A stretch of 45,047 nucleotides of DNA from a bacterium (GTDB taxonomy: Bacteria; Chloroflexota; Chloroflexia; Chloroflexales; Kallotenuaceae): positions 1 to 45,047 of the forward strand of contig JADDQF010000072.1 in assembly GCA_016781505.1 (NCBI GenBank). The letters run 5' to 3'. The notes beneath the pieces are model-generated. The model searched no databases. It was not told the origin of the DNA and was given only the letters and a program-made list of their open reading frames with translations. The position numbers were made by a program, and so were the translations under genes. This document shows positions 33,311 to 41,847 of this stretch, piece after piece; positions within the stretch are counted from its first letter, which is position 1, and every line of letters starts with the position of its first letter.

Positions 33311-34183
33311 GTGAGCGACGGAATGCAACAGCCACAGCCAGTGCCGCGTTCGCCGCGGATCCGGCTGATTGCCACGGATATCGATGGCACGCTGCTGGAC
33401 AGTGAAAACAACCTTCCGCCGGCCAATCGTCGTGTGCTTGAAGCTGCGCTCAACGCTGGTGTGCGGCTTGCGCTGGTAACTGCCCGCAAACAGGCGTCGA
33501 CCTTTGCCGTTGCCGAACTTTTGCAGCTGCCGTGCGCGTGTATCGCGCATAACGGGGCGCGGATCTGGGATTGGGCAGGTCGTGAGCTGCAGCACCTCGT
33601 GGTCGAGCTGGACCTCGCTCGTGAAGTGGCGCGCTTCGCGGAACGTCATGCAATTCCGCTGATTATGACCATCGATGAGGTCAACTATTACGGTGCCCAC
33701 TATCCTTGGCGCATTCCCCCCGGGCTAGCCGACGAACGACGTGTTGCATCCGTGGAGCAAGCGCTTCACACGGCACCAACCCGGATCATCGTCACCGGTA
33801 CCCAAGGCGTTGATGCCGTGTGTGCAGCGTTTGGAGATGCCCCGGATGCGGTGGTGGTGCATCGCTATTATAGCCGTGAAGGAGCGATGGCTTCGGCAGT
33901 GCTGACCCATCCGCAGGCCAACAAGGCAGACGCGCTGGCTACTTTGGTGAAGGAGATTGGCCTACAACCCGCGGGGGTGTTGGCTCTGGGCGATGCCGAA
34001 GCCGACGCCGGTATGCTGGCGTGGGCTGGGATCGGCGTGGCGATGGGCAATGCCATGCCCCAGGCGCGCGCCGCTGCACACTGGATTGCGCCCAGTCATG
34101 ATGATGCAGGGTTCGCAGTGGCAGTGCGGAAGTTTGTGCTGGCTCAGCTGGAAGCGATGCAGCGAGATCCATCCGTAGCATGA
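33311..34183 (+). CDS. Cof-type HAD-IIB phosphatase
   Basis: The product (290 aa) is a HAD hydrolase with a type IIB cap. Motif I is ATDIDGTLLD with nucleophile D23 and D25; motif III/IV is LALGDAEADAGML near 222-234, and the Cof cap lies at about 100-205. It should dephosphorylate a small molecule such as a sugar phosphate or a flavin precursor. The start is a GTG at 33311, 90 nt after the threonine ammonia-lyase gene and followed 22 nt later by the metallophosphoesterase gene, so these two hydrolases may form one operon. Confidence 0.87.
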   Translation: MSDGMQQPQPVPRSPRIRLIATDIDGTLLDSENNLPPANRRVLEAALNAGVRLALVTARKQASTFAVAELLQLPCACIAHNGARIWDWAGRELQHLVVELDLAREVARFAERHAIPLIMTIDEVNYYGAHYPWRIPPGLADERRVASVEQALHTAPTRIIVTGTQGVDAVCAAFGDAPDAVVVHRYYSREGAMASAVLTHPQANKADALATLVKEIGLQPAGVLALGDAEADAGMLAWAGIGVAMGNAMPQARAAAHWIAPSHDDAGFAVAVRKFVLAQLEAMQRDPSVA

Positions 34184-34205
34184 GGAGTCGGCGTAACAGC
34201 AGACC

Positions 34206-34871
34206 ATGAAAATACTGACTGTCAGCGATGAAGTCGTTCCGACGATCTATCATGCTTCTGCGCGCGAGCGTTTTAGCGATGTCGATTTGGTGCTGGGCTG
34301 TGGCGATCTGCCGCCCTCGTATCTTGAGTACATCGTGTCGACGCTGGATGTGCCCTGCTTTTACGTGCCCGGCAATCATGATGCCGCCCCGGAGCACACC
34401 GACTATGGCAAGACGCTGGTGGACCCGCCTGGCTGTATCAGTTTGGATGGCCGGGTGATCCGTCACGCTGGCCTTGTCCTTGCTGGCTTAGGCGGCTCTG
34501 TATGGTACAACGGCGGCAAATATCAGTACACGCAGCGTACGATGCTGGCCCGGGTGTATGCGCTGCTGCCCAAAATTATCTGGTATCGCCGCTTGAATGG
34601 GTACGGCCTCGATCTGCTGATCTCGCACGCTCCGCCGGCCGGGGTCAACGACGGCCAGGGCGCGCACGCTGGCTTCAAAGCTTTGCGCTGGCTGATCGAG
34701 CGCTTTCCGCCACGTTACCACATCCATGGCCATATCCATCTGAACTATCGGATGAGCTCCCAAGTCGAAACCCGTGTGGGCAATACGCTGGTGATCAATA
34801 CATGTGGCTATCGGGTATTAACCATAGAGGAGCTTGCGCGAACCGGCCATCATCGGTACAATCAGTCTTAA
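34206..34871 (+). CDS. Calcineurin-like metallophosphoesterase
   Basis: The product is 221 aa. Metal-ligand blocks are present: D8, GD at 33-34, GNHD at 56-59, H141 in ISHAPP, and GHIH at 175-178. The usual first motif DxH is replaced by SDEV, so one metal ligand differs; this variant is seen in a group of uncharacterised bacterial phosphoesterases. It may cleave phosphodiesters or pyrophosphates. It lies directly after the HAD phosphatase gene, and a terminator follows. Confidence 0.84.
   Translation: MKILTVSDEVVPTIYHASARERFSDVDLVLGCGDLPPSYLEYIVSTLDVPCFYVPGNHDAAPEHTDYGKTLVDPPGCISLDGRVIRHAGLVLAGLGGSVWYNGGKYQYTQRTMLARVYALLPKIIWYRRLNGYGLDLLISHAPPAGVNDGQGAHAGFKALRWLIERFPPRYHIHGHIHLNYRMSSQVETRVGNTLVINTCGYRVLTIEELARTGHHRYNQS
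34834..34862 (+). promoter_or_regulatory. Promoter-like site inside the metallophosphoesterase end
   Basis: TTGCGC (34834-34839), 17-nt spacer, TACAAT (34857-34862). Transcription would begin near 34869, at the stop codon, and meet the terminator at 34887 within 20 nt. It may drive a short RNA or the next gene by read-through. Confidence 0.4.
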
Positions 34872-34886
34872 CTTGTGAAAAGTTAC

Positions 34887-34943
34887 ACAGATGCAATGGT
34901 GCCACTTCCGTTAGGTGGACCCATCTGCATCTGTTTTTGTTTT
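34887..34943 (+). terminator. Rho-independent terminator of the HAD/phosphoesterase unit
   Basis: acagatgca (34887-34895) pairs with tgcatctgt (34926-34934), with further pairing inside (ccac/gtgg), then TTTTTGTTTT. It lies 16 nt after the phosphoesterase stop. Confidence 0.78.
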
Positions 34944-35065
34944 AGACAGGGAAGACTATGAACGCGTTCGGCACACACACGTACCTCATCCTTTATCGCC
35001 CGCTGTGGCCGATTTCGAATGCAAACCGGTCAGTTTCCCAGCGTAAGGCCAGCTAGGAGGCCACT

Positions 35066-36451
35066 ATGGATACTCGCTGGTATGAAGCCCAGGCACGCGA
35101 AGATTTCGCGCGAGCGCGGCGCAAAGCATTCTTCCAATCAATCGGTGCTTTGCTGGCACGGCGTCCACGCGATCTGGTGCCGCTCGAAGAAGTCCGCGCG
35201 CGATTAAATATCCGCGGCAGCGCGTACCGTGGACTACAACAAGTTCCTCTGACCAAGATCGTCGGGAGTGAAGGACGGTACTCCGACTTTGATCGCCAGT
35301 TTTTGCCCCGACGAACGAAGACGCAGGAACGGTGGCAAAGTGTTGATATTGCCCACTACGAAGAAAAGCCTTTGCCGCCTGTGGATCTGTACAAGATCGG
35401 CGAGGTGTACTTCGTTAAAGACGGCAACCACCGCGTATCGGTGGCGCGGGAGCGCGGCCAAAGCGAGATCGATGCGTATGTGACCGAGTATCTGGTGGAT
35501 GTGCCGCTGGACGAGCGGCTATCCGTGCGCGATTTGCTGCTGAAAGAAGAATACAGCGACTTTTTGGATTGGACCAACCTGGCCGCGTTGCGTCCCGATC
35601 AGCGCATCGAGCTGTCGGCGTTGGGCGGCTATCTGGAGTTCATTGAATACATCAATGCGCATCGCTACCATCTGGCGCAGGAGCAGAATCGCGAGGTCTT
35701 CAATGACGAAGCTGTCACCAACTGGTATGACACGGTCTACCTGCCGCTGGTGCGACTGATTCGGGAACACAAGATCCTGGCGCAGTTTCCCGGCCGCACC
35801 GAAGCCGACCTAGCCTTATGGATCATGCAGCACCGGCGCTCGCTAGCCGACGTGTTCGGCTTTGATCCGGGGCCGGAACTGGCCGTGCTCGATTACGCCA
35901 CGCAGTTTGGCAAACGCTCGGTATTGGAGACGGTGGGGCAGGCCGCCCAAACAATTGCCAGCAGTGCCCGAATCGCACTGATCCCGGCCCGTGAAAATCC
36001 GCCGCTGGAGCTGCTCGACTTTCTTGAATGGTCCAAGATCGACCAGCTATGCCCGGATGTGGATGTGCGGATCTCGGGCGACACCGATTATGGTCGCCTC
36101 AGGTCGCATATCCTGGATCATCGCTATTTCTTGAGCCAGGAGCGTGGGTACGAGGTCCCGCTGGGCGAGGCGATCGAGCACTGGTGCGGCGAATGGTACA
36201 ATCCGGTCATCAAAGCGATCCGCGAGCAAGGCACCCTCAGCCATTTTCCGGGGCGGACGGAGACCGATCTTTTTTTGTGGATCATGGATCATCTGCACTA
36301 TCGCAAGCAGGCCAATCAACCTTTGGACGTGTCGACGGCCACAGCTCAGTACACCTCTGAATTCGGCACCGAAGGCGACGGCGGATCGTCGCTGAAAACC
36401 TTGATTGAGGGCGTGGGCCGGCTGCTGGGATTAGGCCGAGCAGCACGGTAG
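35066..36451 (+). CDS. ParB-like-fold protein with two DUF4032-like repeats
   Basis: The product is 461 aa. Residues about 55-140 resemble the ParB/sulfiredoxin fold, with FVKDGNHRVSVARERGQ as the clearest motif (GNHR in place of the GERR of ParB). Two internal repeats follow, at about 185-265 and 335-415, each ending in a stretch such as PGRTEADLALWIMQH or PGRTETDLFLWIMDH and carrying a YNPV/YLPLV-I-IRE helix. These resemble DUF4032 of Actinobacteria and Chloroflexota; exact family should be checked. No membrane segment. Function unknown; nucleotide or DNA binding is a guess. AGGAGG precedes the start. Confidence 0.68.
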   Translation: MDTRWYEAQAREDFARARRKAFFQSIGALLARRPRDLVPLEEVRARLNIRGSAYRGLQQVPLTKIVGSEGRYSDFDRQFLPRRTKTQERWQSVDIAHYEEKPLPPVDLYKIGEVYFVKDGNHRVSVARERGQSEIDAYVTEYLVDVPLDERLSVRDLLLKEEYSDFLDWTNLAALRPDQRIELSALGGYLEFIEYINAHRYHLAQEQNREVFNDEAVTNWYDTVYLPLVRLIREHKILAQFPGRTEADLALWIMQHRRSLADVFGFDPGPELAVLDYATQFGKRSVLETVGQAAQTIASSARIALIPARENPPLELLDFLEWSKIDQLCPDVDVRISGDTDYGRLRSHILDHRYFLSQERGYEVPLGEAIEHWCGEWYNPVIKAIREQGTLSHFPGRTETDLFLWIMDHLHYRKQANQPLDVSTATAQYTSEFGTEGDGGSSLKTLIEGVGRLLGLGRAAR

Positions 36452-36510
36452 CTTCACTGGTGCCAACGTTCCGCCGCTGGCGGTTAAGTGCGCGCGCTCA
36501 ACAGCCAGTG

Positions 36511-37410
36511 CTAGGGCTGGTTGTTGAGCCACACTTGCCACTCGGGCTGCAGCCCGACGAGGTCGGTACCCAGCACTCCCCCATAGTCTGCCGTGTTGGG
36601 CGCCATGCCTCGTCCGCTGCGATACAGCTTGTCGAAAACGTCTCGGCCGCGGGTTTCAAGCACAAAATCCACCAGCGATGCCCATTGGTAGTACAAGCGA
36701 TTCATGGCATCGATCGTCCCAATTGCCCGGTAATCGCTGTCGAGGGGCAGCAAGGCCGTGGCATAATTGTGCTGGACGAAGCTGCGAAAATCGGACTCAC
36801 TGCCCAGCCAGTATTTGCCCGCGCCCCAAGTCGCCAAGCCTTCGCTTAAAATGACGTCGGCCTGAAGGTGTGGCGGGCCGTAGTGGTCGTGGGCCAGCTG
36901 ATGCACAAGCTCATGTGCAATGATATTGACGGCGCGGCGCGGCGGCAGCTCCGGGCAGGCGTACAGCATGATGATGCGCTTTTGGGTGTAGGCCGCGCCG
37001 TCTAATCCGCAGTGTTCGCGATGGTCAAAGACGACCGACACAGGGGCCGCGAGCTGCATGTCGGTCCGCGTGCTGACATAGGCTAAGGCTTCCACGATCG
37101 GCGCGGCCATCGCCTGCACTTGCTCGGCTGTGTAGGAGCCTGCACGCGTGTACAATGCGAGCTGGTCGGCCACGACCACGGCCTGATAACCATCCAGGGG
37201 TGCCGGCTCGACGCGCACAGGCGGAACCGCTGGCGCGACTTGGGCCTTGAATTGGCCTTGGAGCGGTGCCGGCGCTCCCGGCTCACGCAGGGCATCGGGC
37301 GGCGCCGTTAGCGGTGGTTGTGGCGCACGCAGCAGCCCGGCGATCAGCACCACTGCCACAATCACAACGATCGGCTTTGCCCAGCGCTTGCCTGGTTCAA
37401 TCAGTTCCAT
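36511..37410 (-). CDS. Peptidase MA-family (gluzincin) metalloprotease, membrane-anchored
   Basis: The product is 299 aa. A single N-terminal hydrophobic helix (about 13-27) places the rest outside the membrane. The zinc motif HELVH lies at 166-170 in IIAHELVHQLAHDHYG, and E190 in LSEGLATW is a good third ligand, as in gluzincins. The Pro/Ala-rich stretch at 28-72 is a linker. Substrate unknown. It is divergent from the methyltransferase gene. Confidence 0.8.
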   Translation of the reverse strand: MELIEPGKRWAKPIVVIVAVVLIAGLLRAPQPPLTAPPDALREPGAPAPLQGQFKAQVAPAVPPVRVEPAPLDGYQAVVVADQLALYTRAGSYTAEQVQAMAAPIVEALAYVSTRTDMQLAAPVSVVFDHREHCGLDGAAYTQKRIIMLYACPELPPRRAVNIIAHELVHQLAHDHYGPPHLQADVILSEGLATWGAGKYWLGSESDFRSFVQHNYATALLPLDSDYRAIGTIDAMNRLYYQWASLVDFVLETRGRDVFDKLYRSGRGMAPNTADYGGVLGTDLVGLQPEWQVWLNNQP

Positions 37411-37513
37411 GGGTTCCGCAATCGGGTAGGTTTGAGTGACCGAAGCATACCATGGCCGTCACGGGAACGCCACCGCCGAATCGGCTTTGGGATCGGCAAG
37501 AAGGGCAACACAA

Positions 37514-38275
37514 GTGCAACAGTACGATGCGTACGCGGCGGCATATGATCGCTCGGGCCAGCTCCGGTTTTCGATCCTGATGGATGTGTACCTGCGGGAT
37601 CTGCTGCGCAGCCATGCTGTGCCCGGATGGACGATGGTGGACCTGGCGTGTGGCACAGGCACCTTGGCTTTGTTGATGGCCGAGCGCGGCTGGACGGTGC
37701 TGGGCCTGGATAATTCGCCGGCAATGCTCGCCCAGGCGGAGCAGAAGCGAGCTACCTTAAACAAGCCGGTCGCGGTCCAATTTGGCCAAGCCGATATGCG
37801 TGATTTCGCGCTAGCTACACCGGTCGATCTCGTTACCTGCTGCTTCGATACGCTCAACTATCTCACCGCGGAGGCTGAGTTGGCGTGCTGTCTCGCGGCG
37901 GTCGCCCGAGCACTGGTCCCCCAGGGATTATTCTGCTTCGATCTCGCCACGGACTACTTTTTACGCCACTATTGGCAGGGAGTGGAGTTCGAGGAGTTCG
38001 ATGGCTATTCGCAGGTCATGCACAGCCATTACGATGCGGCAACCGGCTGCTCCACGCTGGTACTCACCGGATTTACGGCCACTGCTTCGGGTTCCTATCA
38101 GCGCTTTCGGGAAGTGCATGTTGAGCGGGCTTACCCTGACGTGGTAGTGCGCCAGTTGCTGGCGCAGGCCGGCCTGGTCGTGGAGGCGGTGTACGATTGC
38201 TTTACGCTGCAGCCGCCGAATGAGCGGAGCTTACGGCTGATGTATGTGGCGCGGCGACGACCGCCGGACGAATAA
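37514..38275 (+). CDS. Class I SAM-dependent methyltransferase
   Basis: The product (253 aa) has motif I VDLACGTGT (D43, G47, G49), motif II near LGLDNS, and LVTCCFDTLNYL as motif IV. The opening YDAYAAAYD is typical of small methyltransferases. The GTG at 37514 is chosen over a GTG at 37436, which has no ribosome binding site and overlaps the divergent promoter region; AAGGG lies upstream of the chosen start. Substrate is not evident. Confidence 0.82.
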   Translation: MQQYDAYAAAYDRSGQLRFSILMDVYLRDLLRSHAVPGWTMVDLACGTGTLALLMAERGWTVLGLDNSPAMLAQAEQKRATLNKPVAVQFGQADMRDFALATPVDLVTCCFDTLNYLTAEAELACCLAAVARALVPQGLFCFDLATDYFLRHYWQGVEFEEFDGYSQVMHSHYDAATGCSTLVLTGFTATASGSYQRFREVHVERAYPDVVVRQLLAQAGLVVEAVYDCFTLQPPNERSLRLMYVARRRPPDE

Positions 38276-38309
38276 TGCGGGGCGTGGGCGACTGCTATCC
38301 CGGCAAACT

Positions 38310-41300
38310 TCAGGATTGATCGACCACTGCCGATTCAGCTGAACTAGCCAGGGGTAGCCGGACCGTAAAGGTGCTGCCCTCACCCTCCGTGCTTGTGACA
38401 TTAACCGTGCCGCCGTGGTGTGTCACAATCTCATGCACAAGATACAGGCCAATCCCGAGGCCACTGATGCGGTGGTCCTCGACATTGGTGGCGCGGTAGA
38501 AGCGTTGGAAAAGGTGCGGCTGGGCGGAAAGGGGAATGCCCATGCCCTGGTCGCTGATCGACACGCAGGCGGCTCCTGCTTCAGGCCACAGCCGGATCGT
38601 GATTGTGCCGCCGTCGACACTATATTTGACCGCGTTGCCGAGCAAGTTCTGGAGCACTTGTTCCAGTAATCGTTCGTCGCCCTCGACGATCAGCGGTTCC
38701 GCCACGCGGCTCAGGTGTAACGTGTGTCGCTCCAGTGTCGGCTCCAGCTCCAAGACCACTCGGCTGGCCAGTGCAGCAACATCCACTGGCGCGAGCTCAA
38801 TCCGAAATTGCCCCAATTCGAGCCGTGAAACATCGAGCAGTGTGGTGATCTGCTTGTTCAGCCGCAGGGTTTGGTCAACGATTATTTGCAGGGCGCGCTG
38901 GTCGCGCTCGCCGAACTGCTGCTGGCGAGTAGCCCTCCGCAGCAAGGCCTGACTATGGCCAAGCATGGTCGTTAGCGGTGTCTTCAATTCATGCGAGGCG
39001 ATCGATAAAAACTCGTCACGAAGTTGAACGGCTTCTTGGGCTGCTTGATACAGCAGCGCATTATCGATCGCCATTGCCGCGCGGCTGGCCAGCTCCTGCG
39101 CAAATGCGAGATCGTGCTCGTCATAGTGTCGGCCAGACTCGGCTGCGATCAAGGTGATGGCGCCGAGTGTGCGACCACGTGCTTGGAGCGGAACGATCAT
39201 CGCAGATGATAGCCCAAGCGTGTGCAGCAAATGCAGATGCTCTGCGTCTCGCGCCGCCGCTTGCAGCAACTCCTGGCTAATGATCGGCATCAGTTCTGCC
39301 TTGCCGGTCCGTAGCACCTGTGGCACACCATAGGCGGCGTTCATGTCCACCGGATAGCGCTCACGCAAGCGGCGGGCGAGTGCTACTTTGGCCGGATCGA
39401 CATGCGCGACGGCCATTAAGCGCGTCGAGCCAGCTTGATACAGATCCACCGCACACCAATCCGCCAGCTCCGGCACTGCCAAGTCTGCAACTTGTTGGAG
39501 CGTCGTGCCATAGTCGAGGGAGGTTGACAGCAGCGTGCTGGCCCTGACCAGGAACGCTTGGTTGCGCTCCGTGCGCTTGGCCGCCGAAATGTCCTGCGAT
39601 ACACCCACCATGCCGATGACCGTACCCTCGGCATCAAAAATCGGCGAATCGATCACCATGGCAGGAAACTGCGTTCCATCTCGGCGGCGGACCATAAACT
39701 CGGCGGACCAGCTTTCGCCAGCGCGCAAACGGGCCATAATTTGTGTGGCCTGCTCCAGTAATTCGGCCGCAGGAGTCAGGTCCAAAATATTGCAGCCGAG
39801 CGCCTCGTCTGCGGTCCAGCCATAGAGCGTTTCCGCAAAGCGATTCCAGTAGATCACGATGCCGGTCACATCTGTCGCGATCACTGCTTGCTCCACCACG
39901 TCCAGCAGGCGGGCTTGAAAGCGGATCGCTTCTTCGGCGCGTTTACGTTCGGTGATGTCCCGAACGTAGCCGGTAAAGCGTGGGCCTTGTTCACCGGGAA
40001 CGGGTGCGATCGCTAGCTCAACCGGAAACTCCGTGCCGTCGGCACGCATGGCGGTAAGCTCCAGCCGCCGGCCCAGAACATACGCTGCTCCCGTTGCGAG
40101 ATGCCGTGCCAGCCCTTGCCGGTGTTGCTCGCGCTGCGCGGGCGGGACGATTAATCTGCCTAGCTCCTGATTCAATGCCTCGGCTCGCCGATAGCCAAAG
40201 ATGCGTTCGGCGGCTGGATTCCACTCCGTTATGCGTCCGGCCGCGTCCATGCCAATGATGCCGTCCAGGGCGGTTTCAAGGATCGCATGGGTGTACTGCT
40301 CGCTTTCGCGCTGCGCTTGCTGCGCTCGTCGGCGCTCGATGAACTGGCCCATCTGCCGCCCAAGGGCTGCCGTGGTATGCAGGAGCTCAGGGTCGGACGT
40401 GAGAACATTCGAACTGAAGAATTCCATCACGCCAAAAAAGATATTTTGACCGATGATCGGGAACGCAAAAGCGGCGTGCAGCCCCGCCTGCGCAGCTGCC
40501 TCGGACCTACGGAAGCGTTGATCCTCAAGCACATTCCTGATCCACTGCGGCTCTTTGCTTTCCCAAACACAGCCGGGCAGACCACCGCCCCGCGGTAATT
40601 GGATATGACGACTGGCAGCCAGAAACTCTTGTGACCATGCTGCCGCAGACCACGTCGCGGTACATGCAAGCAGATTGGTATCGCCCTGCACACACCACAT
40701 CAGGCCGACTTCCCAATCAAGCTGCTCGCCGATTGTTTGGAGAATGGCCTCCGCCACATCCATAAACGAGGGCGCCTCGGCCAAAATACGTGTCACAGTG
40801 TATTGGGCTGCGATCAGGCCGACCTGCCTGGTTTGGTCGGCAACGTCCGCTTGCAACACTTGGAGCCGGCCAGCCTGCGCAAGTTGGCCGCTAAGCAGCG
40901 TCGCAATCGTTTGCAGCAGCGTCAGCTCGGTCTCGTCGAAGCTTTGGACGGCCAAGGATTGCAGCTCAAGTACGCCAAAGACCTGGCTATTCCCGGCCAA
41001 CGGCAGCGCCAGATACTGCCCCGTTTGCTCAGCCTGCGGTTGAGCCGTGTGTGACGCATCTAAGCCGCTATATGTCTTGCCTGTGGTTACAGCCTGCCAG
41101 AGGGCTTCGCCCGTGCGCGCCAGCACCTGGCCGGGAACCCGGTCCAACCCGTCGCCATACACCGCCTTAACGACCAGCAGGTCGTCGTGGAGCAGCGCAA
41201 TCGCCGCGGCGCGAACGGGTATTGCCTGGGCGATATGGTGCAGCGCAGCTGTGCAACCATGCTCAAGATCGTGCTCGGGCAATGCTAGGCCGGCGATCTT

Positions 41301-41372
41301 GGCAACAGCGTCGGCAAACACAAGTAGGCGATCGGTTTCTTGCTCCAGCAGACGATTTCTAGCCTTACCCAT
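38310..41372 (-). CDS. Histidine kinase with GAF and PAS domains
   Basis: The product (1020 aa) has no membrane helix. In order: GAF (about 10-175), GAF (about 190-350), PAS (about 360-480), PAS (about 485-605), GAF (about 625-775), HisKA with H794 in IASHELKTPLTT, and HATPase_c with the N box QNLLGNAVKYS, DQGMG and GLGIGLYL. It is a cytoplasmic sensor that would phosphorylate an unlinked response regulator. The PAS domains keep the FGYRR/LYGWT-type contacts but no haem or flavin signature can be assigned. Confidence 0.88.
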   Translation of the reverse strand: MGKARNRLLEQETDRLLVFADAVAKIAGLALPEHDLEHGCTAALHHIAQAIPVRAAAIALLHDDLLVVKAVYGDGLDRVPGQVLARTGEALWQAVTTGKTYSGLDASHTAQPQAEQTGQYLALPLAGNSQVFGVLELQSLAVQSFDETELTLLQTIATLLSGQLAQAGRLQVLQADVADQTRQVGLIAAQYTVTRILAEAPSFMDVAEAILQTIGEQLDWEVGLMWCVQGDTNLLACTATWSAAAWSQEFLAASRHIQLPRGGGLPGCVWESKEPQWIRNVLEDQRFRRSEAAAQAGLHAAFAFPIIGQNIFFGVMEFFSSNVLTSDPELLHTTAALGRQMGQFIERRRAQQAQRESEQYTHAILETALDGIIGMDAAGRITEWNPAAERIFGYRRAEALNQELGRLIVPPAQREQHRQGLARHLATGAAYVLGRRLELTAMRADGTEFPVELAIAPVPGEQGPRFTGYVRDITERKRAEEAIRFQARLLDVVEQAVIATDVTGIVIYWNRFAETLYGWTADEALGCNILDLTPAAELLEQATQIMARLRAGESWSAEFMVRRRDGTQFPAMVIDSPIFDAEGTVIGMVGVSQDISAAKRTERNQAFLVRASTLLSTSLDYGTTLQQVADLAVPELADWCAVDLYQAGSTRLMAVAHVDPAKVALARRLRERYPVDMNAAYGVPQVLRTGKAELMPIISQELLQAAARDAEHLHLLHTLGLSSAMIVPLQARGRTLGAITLIAAESGRHYDEHDLAFAQELASRAAMAIDNALLYQAAQEAVQLRDEFLSIASHELKTPLTTMLGHSQALLRRATRQQQFGERDQRALQIIVDQTLRLNKQITTLLDVSRLELGQFRIELAPVDVAALASRVVLELEPTLERHTLHLSRVAEPLIVEGDERLLEQVLQNLLGNAVKYSVDGGTITIRLWPEAGAACVSISDQGMGIPLSAQPHLFQRFYRATNVEDHRISGLGIGLYLVHEIVTHHGGTVNVTSTEGEGSTFTVRLPLASSAESAVVDQS

Positions 41373-41847
41373 AAACAGCCCAATCTACGTGTAGCAAGCG
41401 AGAAAGTAAACATTCCAGGCTGGCCTGCCATATGCTATTCTGCACAAGGAACGCTCGTGCCTATGGCTGATGTGTACTTGCGGTTGTTGCAGTATAGACG
41501 CTCGTTTTGGCTGGCGTCAAGCGGAACGGGTGGCATATTGTCGCCGATGTATGTCTTAGTACCGGATCTGACCTCCTGTTCCCGAAGGCAACCACGGATC
41601 GGCTTAACCGCAGAACGAATACGAGACTCTCGGCCAGTACCTTCTATTGACCGTGTCGGCTGTCGGTGATGCTCACGCATGGCTCTGAAGGTAAGCAGTG
41701 TTACCAAAGGAAGGTTGTTGGAGGTGCGGCAACCGGTAACTTTCCCGGCACCGCACACAACATTCCTGGATGCAGGAGCGTAGTTGGTGCAATTGGGCAC
41801 AAGTGGACCAGGTGCACATACGAATGGCCGCGCCGGGTCACAGGTAG
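41373..41847. other. 475-nt intergenic region without a convincing gene
   Basis: This gap separates proA from the GAF/PAS kinase (both minus). It contains a hairpin at 41724-41756 (gtgcgg with ccgcac, and inner ccgg pairs) that may mark the end of the proBA transcript although no T-run follows. A plus-strand frame from 41463 to 41669 lacks a good ribosome binding site. I see no tRNA, riboswitch or small RNA that I can name. Confidence 0.45.
41724..41756. other. Hairpin downstream of proBA
   Basis: gtgcgg (41724-41729) pairs with ccgcac (41751-41756); inside, ccgg (41733-41736) pairs with ccgg (41745-41748). GC-rich and compact, 92 nt after the proA stop on the minus strand. Confidence 0.4.

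Noticed and set aside
41463-41669. Plus-strand frame in the gap after proBA
   Set aside because: No good ribosome binding site, composition unlike neighbours, no recognisable domain.
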